Positions 12,621-24,885 of a stretch of DNA of 64,000 bases are shown here, piece after piece (positions within the stretch are counted from its first letter, which is position 1; each line of letters begins with the position of its first letter). Both the position numbers and the translations under genes were made by a program. The DNA is from Siphonodentalium dalli (lineage: Eukaryota > Mollusca > Scaphopoda > Gadilida > Siphonodentaliidae): positions 121,168,723 through 121,232,722 of the forward strand of contig CP136063.1 of assembly GCA_032622095.1 (NCBI GenBank), written 5' to 3'. Below the pieces are notes generated by a model. The model ran no database searches, was not told the origin of the DNA, and saw only the letters and a list, made by a program, of their open reading frames with translations.

Positions 12621-12959
12621 GCAGTTCCATCCTACTGGTCTTGTGGTGGTGGGGGTGTCTCACCCCCCACCCAACCTTGGTCAAAATTTCACAATTTCAC
12701 AATTCATTAGTAGGGAATTTGATGTTTTTAGACCAGCATTTGCATATTTCCTACTTTTGGTCAAAATTTTTAACCGAAATGGCTATTAGTTGGATATTTT
12801 CCAACCTTGGTGGGAGGGTGACTAACTTAGGTTAGTCAAAAGTTTGTCCCGAGGATGAGTGATCATGAATAACTTTAGTCATAATGCAGAACATTATTCA
12901 TAATGACTAGGGTGATGTTAGTCATAATGACTTGGGACATTAGACTCGAATTTTGTTAG

Positions 12960-13395
12960 TCATACATTTAAGCATGGTATGATAATTCAAACATTTTATA
13001 TCCGGTTGGAACCGAAATTGGTATATGAGTTTCTGAACCCAAATTACAGATCGAGATCGAATATCCATTTTTTTTTTATGGAGTTATGGCCCTTTTTGAT
13101 AAGAACATGCTACGATAACTCAAATATTTTTCATCCGATTGGCACCAAATTTCGTAAGTGAGTTTCTCAGCACAAAATACAAATAGAGTTTAATCCGATA
13201 TATTTTAACAGAGTCATGGCCCTTTTTCGAATTAGATTTTGCACATGCTGCAATAACTCAAAACATTTTTCATCTGATTGGCACCAAATTTGGTATGTGA
13301 GTTTCTCAGCCCAAAATACACATCAAGTTCGAATATGCGTTTGATATGATTATTTACAGAGTTATGGCCCTTTTTCGACTTAGAATTATCAGATC
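12960..13395. repeat. Tandem-core repeat, family with GAGTTATGGCCCTTTTTCGA
   Basis: Three to four units of about 115-125 bp, each with ATAACTCAAACATTTT, CATCCGATTGGCACCAAATT, GTGAGTTTCTCAGCCCAAA and GAGTTATGGCCCTTTTT. The complete element of the same family, with hairpin and microsatellite, lies at 17248-18050. No terminal hairpin is visible here, so this is an internal fragment. Confidence 0.75.
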
Positions 13396-13619
13396 TGAGG
13401 ATTACTAATTTTAACTCAAGTAACTGATAATGTAATTCATACAGGTTTCTTACATCATTAGAGGAAATTTTATCAAAACTCGACAATTGATATGGCGAGG
13501 GACAGTTGGTGGCGGGTGTCCGGGCGTGCAGCAACAAACCTATGTAGCATAGCCGTTTATTGATGGATTCTGACAATTTTTGGTGTGTGAATTAATTGTC
13601 ATGTGTTGCAGCTGTACAC

Positions 13620-15130
13620 AGAAAATCAGGTCCGCCCAACTTTCTAACCAGTGTTATGCCATTTGTTTCTACACAGAAATTTTATGTCCATTAGTGTGAT
13701 AACTTGAACAAACATCAACCAATTTCATTCACATATGGTATATCAATCTTTTAAAACAATATCTCGAACGAGTTAAAAAATCAGATTTGTCCGACCCTTT
13801 TTTCCTGAGTTACAGCCCTTTAGTCTATTTTAGCATTTTTTTGAAATTTTGGGTCTGTTAATGCGATAATTTGAAGAAACGTCAACCAATTTCATTCATA
13901 TCTGCTATATGGATCTTTCACAGCAATATCCCGAATGAGTTAGAAAAGCAGATTTGATCAATCATCTTTTACCTGAATTATGGCCCTTTATATAATAGTT
14001 TGTCTATTTTTAGCAAATTTTATGACCGTTAGTGATTTACGATTGTTCAGATTTTTGCACTATCATTCATATTGGTATATGGATCTCTTATAACAATATA
14101 TCACTTGAAACCCCTATTATATCATTAAAAAATCCATTACCTATTTCCTTATATCTCACTAGTGATAAATAGGCACGTGCTTCCCGGGATACTTGGCATC
14201 GCACCAACAAAATGACCATGCAGATTATTACTATTTCGAAAAGATGACATTGCAAAATGATTGCTTTGTTCATTAAGTTAAATTCTTGTCCAACTGCATT
14301 GCACTAACAGGGGCCTCGGTGGCTCAATCGGTTAGGGGTACAACTCCAAGCCGTTTCGCCCTCCAGCGCTGGCGATAAGGGTTCAAATCCACATGTTTCC
14401 ATCGTGGACTTTGTAACTCGAAATCGTTATCTGGTGGAGTTGCCAGTTACTCGCCGATGGCCGGTGGTTTGCCGCACATGGTTGACGAGTTTATCAGCCA
14501 TTGAAATCACTGTTAGATTAGTCGCAAGTGTGCGGATTTCCTCCACCACTAAAACTGGCAATGTCGTGATATGGCCTTAGTGGCTAAAGCGACAATAAAC
14601 CCCAATCAATCAATCAATCAAGCATTGCACTAACAAAAATAGACACTGTCATATACGGTTGTGAAGCATCTCAGCCAACGCCATAAATGTATGCATTTTG
14701 AATGAATTTCTGAGCTTCTAGCTCTAGTTTTTTTCATGTGATATAAAAGTTCTTCAACTCATTAATTTCGGATATTAGATTTTATGAAACTCGTTTCATA
14801 AAATCTAAAATGCCAACATAATGAGTTGGAGATCCAGGTTTGTCTTGATTTTTTTTGAGCAATTTTAGGAAATTTTCAGTCTGTTTGCATGACAACTTGA
14901 ACAAACATGGATCTTTTACAACAATATCTCAAACGAGTCAAAAACCAGATTTGTCCAACTCTTTTTACCTGAGTTACAGCCCTTAGTTAGTCTATAATTG
15001 TTAGCAGTTTTGGGTCTGTTAGTGCAATAACTCGAAGAAATGTCAACCAATTTCATTCATATTTGGAATATGGATCTTTTACCTGAGCTATCCCTTGACG
15101 ATAACTTATCTTGACTCTCTTCAGTTGAGC
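13620..15130. repeat. Tandem-core repeat with about 176-bp units, split by a SINE
   Basis: Units carry GTCAACCAATTTCATTCATAT, ATGGATCTTTTACAACAATA, CAGATTTGTCCGACCCTTTT and TGAGTTACAGCCCTTTAGT, with a spacing near 176 bp. Units at 13640-14060 are separated from units at 14850-15110 by the SINE at 14310-14621 and by unrelated sequence. The right end reads TCTTCAGTTGAGCTAATAAT, which resembles the TTGAGCTAA end of the pearl-like elements. Confidence 0.65.
14310..14621 (+). mobile_element. Full-length tRNA-derived SINE with (AATC)n tail
   Basis: Flanked by a perfect 14-bp target duplication GCATTGCACTAACA (14296-14309 and 14622-14635), which fixes both ends. The head is tRNA-like: box A TGGCTCAATCGGTTAGGG and box B GGTTCAAATCC. 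A central domain follows (GAGTTTATCAGCCATTGAAA, TTTCCTCCACCACTAAAACT), and the tail is AATCAATCAATC. A LINE-encoded reverse transcriptase would have mobilised it. A 5'-truncated relative sits at 24743-24885. It belongs to the molluscan tRNA-SINE class; I cannot assign it to a named family. Confidence 0.92.
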
Positions 15131-15140
15131 TAATAATACT

Positions 15141-16320
15141 TTATATTTCATAATCAGAGCTGCTCTGGTTAGATAGTGCATTTGGGAATATAAAATATCT
15201 TCTCACAAACAAATACACCCAAGAATGTAATATATTGCCACGTAATCATGGATGTAATAGTTACTGCAGACAGTCTGATTCAATTATTATCTAAATTGTT
15301 AAAATGTATATATGCTATAGAAGAGGAAGCCTTCAATCATAAGCCGTGTCTAATCTTATCAGACTATCTGACCCAGATAACTGTAAAGTGTTAATTGTTA
15401 ATCTCTAGATAATTATGATTAAATACAGGTGAGTACTGTACACACCCAGAATGTATGTGTATACAAATGAGGCTCTTACCCGCTGAGACTGGAACCCTTG
15501 TTTCAGTGAGAACATACTGGGTCTGGCAGAATAGAAATTTATTATGGTTGCCAGTGGATACATGGTACTCAGTATGAGTGTTCATTGCTTCAAATGCGTT
15601 TGCTTCAGTATGAGCATGAACAAATACTCGATAGATATTTTACATATCTTCAGCATGTTGATTAGAAGTGTATGAAAGGGCTTTATATATTTTTGAATTT
15701 ATTATGGGATGTTTAATAGTTGAACTCCAGTGTAAATGTGGTATATCAGCTTTAGGAATGTATCAATTGACTATTATTCTGCCCCAGAATCCCAGAGGAG
15801 GTTTGGGGCATATTGTCAAGAGGTCTGTCTGTTGAAATTTCGCACTTTTGAAAATGGCTCTTACAGAATTGTCAGTCGCTACATATCCCTGTAGCAAAGG
15901 TTATTGGTTAATTACTGGAGGAAGTATCAACTACAGGGATATAAATTCCTTGTGTTTAAAGTGATATTTAGATGCCATTGCCTGAAGAATGCGGCCCCCT
16001 CACCTCACTTTGATCAAAATGTTAACAGTTGGTAATCACATGATTGAACAGTAGCAGTTGGAAATTTAGACCAAATATCGATTGAGATATCATAGTTTAA
16101 TTTTCCAACCAAGAATTCATATTTTTCTCCCTTCTGTCAAAATTTGAAGCTAAAGAGGCCATCAGTTTGGCTTCAGCAACAGATGGAGAACATGTATTTG
16201 GTTTTTGGTTTTCCGATTGTTGCAGGGTAATGATAATTCCCCAGAGTTATAAAATTTGGTCTTAAGGTTGGTATGGAGAGTATTGGAGACCCTCTAAACC
16301 ATATCCCTGAATGAAGTTGA
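15141..16320. other. Intergenic DNA, weak repeat traces only
   Basis: From about 16000 to 16160 there is diverged text (GGAAATTTAGACCAAATAT, CTCCCTTCTGTCAAAATTTG) that resembles the repeat at 3690-3790 and 12725-12795. Otherwise nothing recognised. Confidence 0.4.
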
Positions 16321-16342
16321 TAAAAACTGTGTGTAATTTTGT

Positions 16343-16560
16343 GCTATAAAGGTATTCGGGATTCATATTCCTAATTTAACTGGTATTCAGGATTCAACAA
16401 AAATGCTGCATACCAGCATGTTTGTTAAATCCTGCATACAACTTAAATTAGGCATATTAATCCCAAATGCTGGTTAAAAGGGTGGTATATGATTCCCCAT
16501 GTAACACCTGAAAATGGCCTAAATAAATCCTGCATACCGAAAGAGGGGGGGGGGGGGGGT
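16343..16560. repeat. Imperfect palindrome followed by a G-run
   Basis: GGTATTCGGGATTCATATTCC...TAATTTAAC (16350-16381) is inverted in TTAAATTAGGCATATTAATCCC (about 16443-16465). Box-like GCATACC and GGTATTC words are scattered through it. A G-run of about 14 lies at 16545-16559. Probably a degenerate MITE. Confidence 0.45.
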
Positions 16561-17247
16561 GACACCCACCTGAATATCTATAAACCACAAGCTTGAAGAA
16601 AGGCTCAATGTCTTTGGATCTTTTCTCACACTGAAATGCTGATGATCAAAGCATATTTTCATGAAGTAGTGTAAGAACTCATAAAATGCTAAATAGTTCC
16701 AGCTGACTGTTAAATTATTTTATTCAAATGCTCAAAATATTCGTGATTGAAATGTGTTTTTTTCAATAGTTTTCTGGCAACTTTACATAATTTAATCCTC
16801 AATTGAGTGAGAAATTTTCCTCAGCTCTATTAAATGAAACATCTGTGTGGCCTATATATATTATATTGATGATTCAGACCCTGACAGGTCTGCCATGTCA
16901 ACTATTAAATTACCCTGAGCCATATATTTTTTTCATGACTTGAATGTAGTCTCAAATAATAGATAACTACAGACATTCTCAGCCTCACCCACAACTTATC
17001 AACAAAGGATGAACTTCTTCATTTAGTAGCTGTCTAATAATTGTATGCATTTTATAATTCTGCAGGTGGTTGGTACTGACCCATGAGAGGCATTGATATT
17101 GTGACCTGTATGACACCTGACTAACTCAATTATGTATCTGGTACATGCAGTGAAGGGATACTGTTATTAGCCAGGTTCAATCACCCACCCTGTACCTGGT
17201 ATCACAATCCGGGAAGTTATCACCAAACCGGACTATGCGCTTTTTAT

Positions 17248-18050
17248 GTTTACCCATACCATAGTATGGTAAACATAGTGTCGTTGCCCGGATTGACCAC
17301 TCGTCGTTGGTCTGTCTGTCTGTCCGTCTGTCTGTCCGTAGACACTTTACGAGTAATGCGATAACTCAAACATTTTCTATCCGATCGAAACCAAATTTTG
17401 TATTTGGGTTTGATCCGAGATTTTGTTACAGAGTTATGGCCCTTTTTCAACTTAGAATTAACGCATTCTGCCATAACTCAAACATTTTGTATCTGATTGG
17501 AACCAAATTTGGTATGCGAGTTTCAGAGCCCAAAATACAGATCGAGTTCGAATATGGGTTTGATCCGATTTATTTTAAAGGAGTTATGACCCTTTTTCGA
17601 AAATAAAATTAAAAAAACAAAAATCCGATGCTATAACCAAAGTATATTTTGTCCGATTGTGTTCATATTTGATATGTAGGTTTATGATGACATGCCCCTC
17701 ATCTGTATAGTTTTTGGTATTGATTGGTTGATCGGTTTAGAAAATAATTAACCCTTTACACACATGCTATCCAATGCAATAAGTTGAACATATTTCTTCT
17801 GATCTGCCTCATATTTCTTACCTAGGTTTTTCTTAGCACGTTCTTAGTCTGTATGGTTTTTGGTATTGTTTAATTAACCCTTTTCACTCTTATGTTTACT
17901 TAGAATTCACCCAAGCTGCTATGACTCAAAACATTTTTCATCTGATCAACACAAAATTTGGTATATGAATTTATCACCCCTAAATACAGATAGAGTTCGA
18001 ATATGGGTTTGATCCGATATATTTTAACTGAGTTATGACCCTTTATAATT
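17248..18050 (-). repeat. Tandem-core element with hairpin and CTGT/CCGT microsatellite
   Basis: Begins with a 30-bp hairpin (ATGTTTACCCATACC / AGTATGGTAAACAT, 17248-17278). A (CTGT/CCGT)n microsatellite follows at 17308-17339, then cores of about 115 bp bearing GAGTTATGGCCCTTTTTC, GATCCGATTTATTTTA and GATAACTCAAACATTTT. Orientation is reversed relative to the arrays that end in ACGG repeats. It shows the same grammar as 32464-32715 and 33100-33865, but with different sequence. Confidence 0.75.
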
Positions 18051-20022
18051 CAAATAATTACTGCTGGGAATTATAAGAGAACATATCTGGCAGACCATGT
18101 GTTATTGAAATGAGTTAATTATCACTATGTCTATGGACATGCTATAAAGCCTGATAGTGGTACTCCTGGCTGGCAGGATTTGTTATCATATTAATGTCAA
18201 ATTGATTGATGGCTATCTGGTGGAGTGCTGTTTTCTGTGCAATATTAAGTTAACCCCTTTGCTGAAACAGGTTCATTACTAAAGTTTATGTAAACACTAT
18301 AGGACACCTATTCTAAAATATTAAATTGGAATAGTCCATTGTTACTTAATTTGTAGGGATGTTTTACAGACATTGTTGTCTACATACACTGTTGTCTTAT
18401 CTTAGACAAAAATTAATCCACACATTCCTCAGTTCCATGATGTGATGTCATTGCAAATGATTAACCCTCTCCACACATCATATGGTTTTGAAGCTTTCCG
18501 TTTGATCATTCTCCTATATTATGTCCAGGTTGATGGTGATCCACTTTTGATTTGCATGGATTTGGGATTAAAATTAAACCATTCCATAGACACATACATG
18601 TATTATGCGATTGACAGATATAATATTATCCCTTTCACTTTGATCCAGTAAGGGTTTCAATAAATCACCAATTATATATTCATCATTAGAGGAAATGTCT
18701 TATTTTGAAATTCCCTCAGTTGCATTTGGGCTCCAGGGTAATATTAATGGTGCTGGTATTCTTGAGACTGACTTATTGTATGGGTTTCTAAATCCAATGA
18801 CATGCTTTGTATAGACTATTTTGTGTTTATCAGTTCATTAGTTTGGGTAAGATTAACCCTATTCTATCCGATTTGATAACTCAAATATTTCCATTGACTA
18901 TGTTTATACATGTAGTTCTTGGCATAGTTGACAAGAACACACCCCTAACCTGCATAGTGAGGGTCATTTGGTTTATTTGCTTAAAAATATTAACATCCTC
19001 CGCCAATCCTGTTGACACAATGTGATAACTAAATATTTTTCACATGATCACTATATTAAGTGTGAATTGTTGAAACTTTAGCACTCATGAAAAGGTTGAT
19101 GTAAGGATTTATAAAATTTATAAAAAATAGCTAATCGCTATCGCCAAGGTATGGGTTAAACATCTGCCGATCGTGATCGGCCTCTTGTTGATAAATGAGC
19201 ATATCCTCCCTCAGATGAAAGTATTTATTCACTGTTCAATGATGATATCTACTATTCAAAACATACTTTTATAAAGCGCAATGTTCCCTCAATGGGACAG
19301 CGACCATAGCTTGCTCTCACCCCTCTACATTTAATTGAGTTTCCGGCTCATATCTTATTTGATCATAAATAATTTGACATTAGGTATTTTGTTTAAGGAG
19401 TAATCATCTGCTGCTGACTGCAGAAAATGCATGTATCAATAGTAACTCTCGGTGGCAAAAAGGTTTGTGTCAGTTTAACGCCGATATAGAGTTGCGTCCC
19501 AAATCAAGACGTAAATATTTACAAATGCGTGTAGTTGAGATGTTTTCTATGGAGTGGTGCAGTCAATTTGTTTGAAATGTTCTGTGATATTAGTAGAATG
19601 TTACATTCCTCTAGTTGACATAGGGCCTGAGTATACTAACTTATCAGTTTCGTGCTCCCAAACTGGGCCAAACAAGTCTGTAATATGTCTTTCGAAGGTC
19701 ACGTGTTTTACCAAAGAGTTCATCATATTTAATAAAGACGACATACCTCTTCCCTGAATGTTCTGCATTGATTCAATGGTATACTATAATACTGTAGATT
19801 CAGAGAAATCAGTGAACAGGATCTGCTGTCACTTGGAAAGTATTTGTTTCCACAAACTGAGACACGAACTGTTACTATTTTTAGAATATTAAAACGAAGG
19901 TTTTTATTGATGATATATTTTTGAAACACATTTATTTGAAATATGTGTTGCATGCAGCAGGTTTTTCTCTGGTGTTTCAGGTAATTAATCAACCTTTATT
20001 GCAAATGTGTCTTCAATTGAAA
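18051..20022. other. AT-rich intergenic DNA, nothing recognised
   Basis: Short ORFs only; no splice-flanked conserved block, no RNA gene and no clear repeat boundary. Confidence 0.45.
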
Positions 20023-20840
20023 ATATCAATGACACTGTAGCTCAACTTGGAGAGGTGTATAAGTTTATGCTGATAGGTCAATAGAATGATAAATGAAAGT
20101 GTCAATGACACTGTAGCTCAACTTGGAAAGGGAATAATTTAATGTATTACAGTCAATGGAGTGATTAGGAATGTGGAAAGTTGAATGTCTAATACTAGTT
20201 AATAGACATGAAGATACCCCAAAATGACTCGTTCCCATCTACATGTCATTATTAACATTCATGACAAATTTTATGATGATCAGACTAAAGGTATGACATT
20301 TAGCCCGTGCTAAAGAATTTAGTCATACAAAGAGTAAAATCCAAGATGGCTGCTTGCGGCCATGTTTTCGGCCGAATGACCCCAAAATGAGTCGTTCCCA
20401 TCTACATGTCATCGTTAACATCCATGACAAATGTTATGACTATCAGACTAAAGGTATGACCTGTAGCCCATGCTAAAGAATTTAGTCATACAAAGAGTAA
20501 AATCCAAGATGGCTGCTGGCGGCCAGGTTTTTCGGCCAAATGACCCCAAAATTACTCGTTCCCATCTACATGTCAATATTAACATCCATGACAAATTTCA
20601 TGATGATCAGACGAATAGTACGACCTGTGGCCCATGCTAATTGATTAAATTTTGAAATCCAAGATGGCCACTGGCAGCCATGTTTTTTGTCCGAATGACC
20701 CCAAAATGACTCGTTCCCATTTACATTCCAATTTCAACAGCCATGACAAATTTTATGATGATCAGACTAAAGCTACGACCTGAAGCCCATGCTAAAGGAT
20801 TTAGTCATACAAAGAGTAAAATCCAAGTAAGTTGAGCTAA
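20023..20840 (+). repeat. Pearl-like element with doubled left end
   Basis: The left-end signature (TATCAATGACACTGTAGCTCAACTTGG type) occurs twice, at about 20024 and at 20096, so one copy landed at or duplicated the end of another. About four cores follow, alternating TTAGTCATACAAAGAGTAAA (type A) and TAAATTTTGAAATCCAAG (type B). It ends abruptly in AAGTTGAGCTAA at about 20828-20840, inside a core and without the usual microsatellite. Confidence 0.8.
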
Positions 20841-21110
20841 AAATGCAATCCTTGCACACAAACAAGACAGTCAATGACTGGAGATGCTCACCTGACTAAG
20901 AAGACTGGGAATGTGAAGACTATAAGAGTTGGTATATATCAAAATAATTTAAAAACAAGTAGTTCCAAAGAGGGACGTAGCTAGTGGGTCTCCGCTGAGC
21001 AGTGGGGTGTCCACCTTGAAATTTTTAACTGCATGCCCCCACCCCACAGTCTGTCAGATTTACACTTGGGAGCTAGTGTTATCATAAGCCAGAGGTCATT
21101 TAATCCTTTT

Positions 21111-22604
21111 TAGCTCAACTTACTTTGTAAGTTTGAGCTATTGCCATGGTTTGGCGTCCGTCGTCCGTGTGTCCGTCAACAATTTCCTTTGGCGCGGGCT
21201 ACAGGTCGTACCTTTGGTCTAATCTTTATGAAATTTGTCATGAATGTTGACATTGACATGTAGATGGGAACGAGTCATTTTGGGGTCATTCGGTCAAAAA
21301 ACATGGCCGCTGGCAGCCATCTTGGATTTCAAAATTCAATCCATTGGCACGGGCTACATGGGTCTTAATATTGACATGTAGATGGGAACGAGTGATTTTG
21401 GGGTTGTTCGGCCAAAAAACATGGCCGCCAGCAACCATCTTGGATTTGACTATTTGCATGACTAAATCCTTTGGTGCGGGCTACAGGTCGTAGCTTTGGT
21501 CGGATCATCATAAAATGTGTCATGGATGTTAACATTGACATGTAGATGGGAACGAGTCACTTTGCGGTCATTCGGCAAAAAATCATGGCCGCCAGCAGCC
21601 ATCTTGGATTTTACTCTTTGCATGACTAAATCCTTTGGCGCGGTCTACAGGTCGTAGCTTTGGTCAGATCTTCATGAGATTAGTCATAGATGTTAACAAT
21701 GACATGTAGAAGGGAACGAGTCATTTTGGGGTCATTCGGCCCAAAAACATGACTGCTGGTGGCCATCTTGGATTTCAAAATTAAATCCATTGGTGCGGAA
21801 TACAGGTCGTACTATTCGTCTGATCATCATGAAATTTGTCCTGGATGTTAATATTGACATGTAGATGGGAACGAGTCATTTTGGGGTTGTCATTCCTCCC
21901 TTCCTCGTTTTGAGGTTCACCACCAAGTGAACCTTACCCAAGTTCCTCTCTCAGAGCGGTCGCAACATAGACACAGGCCTCTGAGATCACGGACGAGCCC
22001 CCAGTGTAACGGGAGAAGGGAGGAATGCGGGAGTCGCACCGAAAGTTGGCAACACCCGAAATCTCAGGCCACCGGTCACACATCCCAAGTGCGAACCGGG
22101 CTCCACGTTGCTTAACTTTGGTGACGAGACAAGGTGTCTTAACCACTGGACCAAAGAAGCATGCGAGAGGTCCCAGGTTCCGGCACCAGGAGCATGCTTC
22201 TTTGGTCCAGTGGTTAAGACGCCTTGTCTCGTCACCGAAGTTAAGCAACGTCGAGCCCGGTTAGCACTTGGATGGGTGACCGGTGGCCTGAGATTTTGGG
22301 TGTTGCCAACTTTCGGTGCGACTCCCGCATTCCACCCTTCTCCCGTTACACTAAATTCGTTATAACACATGGTCACCAGATTCATATGGATCTTCTTGGC
22401 CATCAAATTTTTTGGATTTTATTTTGCATTACTAAATCCTTCGGCATCCCTTTACAGGCAACAGCCCTTATCCAATCATCACTAAACTTCAGAATTATTG
22501 ACCTTCGTTGTGACTGCTAGCAACCATCTTTAATTGCAAATGGCTGCAATATTTGAAATTATTCCCTCTCTGAGTTGAGCTACAGTGTCATTGATACTTT
22601 TCAT
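21111..22604 (-). repeat. Pearl-like element, reverse orientation, interrupted by a 5S-SINE pair
   Basis: Starts TAGCTCAACTTACTTTGTAAGTT (terminal hairpin) with GCCATGGTTTGGCGTCCGTC. About five cores with GTAGATGGGAACGAGTCATT and CAGCCATCTTGGATTTTA follow. It is broken at about 21893-22352 by the inverted 5S-derived pair, then resumes (CACATGGTCACCAGATTCAT) and ends GAGTTGAGCTACAGTGTCAT (22572-22591). The orientation is fixed by the position of the hairpin end. Confidence 0.75.
22003..22352. mobile_element. Head-to-head pair of 5S-rRNA/tRNA-derived SINEs
   Basis: The right copy (22192-22352, + strand) carries a 5S rRNA segment, GAAGTTAAGCAACGTCGAGC then CACTTGGATGGGTGACCG, which is the internal control region of 5S genes. 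Directly before it is GGTCCAGTGGTTAAGACGCC, which looks like a tRNA-type box A. The left copy (22003-22164) is the reverse complement, and a spacer of 27 bp separates them. Both extend past the 5S part into TTTCGGTGCGACTCCCGCAT and end at TGTAACGGGAGAAG. ORFs on both strands arise from the palindrome. A 5S-headed (SINE3-type) element is the best reading, and an intact 5S gene is excluded by divergence and length. Confidence 0.8.
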
Positions 22605-22848
22605 TTGTTTTTATCGCAACATTTCGGATCACATATGATCAGGAATCCCTTGCGATATGCTTCTGGTATGTGGTGTGCAATTTTGAAGCATGAATACTAT
22701 GGAAGTGACGACAAATAAGTGATTTTGCTGAATGTCTTTCTGAAGAAGTCTCTTCTTTCTAAATACACCATGACACACTTAATAATTAAGCTTTACTGGA
22801 AGAAAGATACCCTGAAATATTGGCAACCTGTTAGTGTGGTTATCATCT

Positions 22849-23413
22849 TTAGCTCAACTTTACAACAATGGGTTGGCTTCCGTCATCCATCTGTCTTTGC
22901 ATGTGTGCGTCAACAATTTCCTTTGGCATTCCCTACTGGCTGCATCCCTTATTCGATCTTCACCAAACTTTGTATGTAGCTTTATGGTGACATATAGATG
23001 GGAGCTGTTAAATTTTCCGAATTTCGATGAAAAACATGGCCACCAGCAGCCATCTTGGATTTTACCCTTTGCATGACTAAATCCTTTGGCACACCCTATA
23101 GACCACATCCCTGATCTGATGATCACCAAATTTCATAGGGATCTTCTGGGTGACCTCTAGACGGGAGCCTCCTATGTTGACAAAAATTCGTTGAAAACAT
23201 GGCCGCCAGTGTCCATCTTGGAATTTACTCTTCGTATGATTAAATCCTTTGGTGCACCCTACCCCACACCCCTCATCCGATCATCATCAAACGTCAGATG
23301 GATTGTCAGGGGGACCTCTAGTTTAATTTCCTTCCTCTTTATCATTCTATTCATTGCTCAGTAAAAAAATATGTCCTTCCCAAATTGAGCTACAGTGTCA
23401 TTGACACTTTCAT
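22849..23413 (-). repeat. Short pearl-like element, reverse orientation
   Basis: Both ends are visible: TTTAGCTCAACTTTACAACA at 22849 and AAATTGAGCTACAGTGTCAT with TGACACTTTCAT up to 23413. It holds about two and a half cores (CCACCAGCAGCCATCTTGGA, CGCCAGTGTCCATCTTGGAA). Only about 245 bp separates it from the previous element, so the two form a cluster. Confidence 0.75.
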
Positions 23414-24742
23414 TCTTAGGACCATGTTGTCCATAAAGATATGGGAAATGTCTGGGTTAAGTTCCACGTTTAATCAGTGTTTGTGTTTCAAGTCGTCACA
23501 TTCTACAGGAGTAATAGAATGACAATTTGCATAATAATGTCCACAAGGATGCGACCTTGGTTTAATACTACACAAACGCAAATAATAATAATTGTCAAGA
23601 AGCAAAGACAAATGTGAGAGAAACTCACATATAAGTTGAAATATAATGATGGAACACTGTCGACCACATTAATGCATTCTTATGTAATCATATTTAAATA
23701 AACTTTTGCTGAAGGGGTCACTGTCAACACATTTTGGTGTGTTGGGTACCCAGCCATAGGAAAAGATGTTTTGAGTACCCAGCTTGACCATTGCGTTGTG
23801 TTGGGGCCAAAATTGTTGAAAAAATATTGCATGCTATTAAATGGCATATGGGTCACAAGTGACTACAGGCAATCCTTATGGCCACCACATACATTTAGAA
23901 GATGAACGATAGCCACAGATATAGGACCTGTGCCTTTAACCACACTAACAGGTAGCAAGAATTTTGGGTTTATATCTTTCTTTGGGTAAATTGTTGTTAA
24001 AACAGGAAGCTTATTAAGTGTGTCATTATGTAGTTAGAAAGAACAGACGTTCTACTGCAGTCAGACATTCTGATTTTGTAGTAATGAGAAGCCGATCATA
24101 TGCAGATGTTTAACTCATCCCTCAGCGATATTAATAGCTATGATGATATGATCGGAATCATAATCTAGATTTATGATGTTGAATTATAGAGTATACTTTT
24201 ATGTACTAAATTAGTATAGACAAATGGACATAACACATATTCTCAAATTATTGGAATTTATGGGTCCCAGTGCCAAAAACTGTCAATTTTGCACTAGTGT
24301 CACTTTGACATCGGTAGGCATATATTAACATTGGAATACCCTAGGACTCCTAACCTGAGATAAATGAACACAGTACATACCCTGGTGGTCAGTATAGCTC
24401 TCAAGAAAATAGTTTGGACCATACAAAAGTATTATCCATATAATACAGAAACAGCCATAATAATTATGATGAGAACTCTGGTCCCTATGACCCCTAACTC
24501 GAAACACACCAAGTATTAATGTATGTCCTCATGGACTGGAGAAAAGATTTTTGAAGTACTTATTTTAATTAGTGTTATCTGACCCTTTTTGTTGCCTCCT
24601 GTCTGGGACCCCCTGAAGCCCCTGACATGATAAACTGAAGACAGTCCTTTTCCAAATTCTCTATAGTACTCAATAGATTTGTTCATACATAGAAAAGTAT
24701 TGATTTCTGTTCTTGAGATGAAATCCATGAAAACCCCATAGC
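23414..24742. other. Intergenic DNA, nothing recognised
   Basis: No supported gene, RNA or repeat boundary. Confidence 0.45.
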
Positions 24743-24885
24743 CGACGAGTTTATCAGCCATTGAAATCACTGTTTTATTAGACGTAAGTGTGCAGATTTC
24801 CTCCACCACTAAAACTGGCAATGTCGTGGTATAGTCTTATATATATAGTTTTATGAAAGCGAATTAAACCCCAAATCAATCAATC
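24743..24885 (+). mobile_element. 5'-truncated copy of the AATC-tailed SINE
   Basis: Matches the 3' part of 14310-14621 from CGACGAGTTTATCAGCCATT through TTTCCTCCACCACTAAAACT to the AATCAATCAATC tail. It lacks the tRNA head and has a TATATATA expansion near 24838. 5' truncation is the usual result of incomplete LINE-driven reverse transcription. Confidence 0.85.

Noticed and set aside
22192-22352. Possible 5S rRNA gene
   Set aside because: Only the internal control region matches; the 5' third is replaced by a tRNA-like box and the 3' part diverges.
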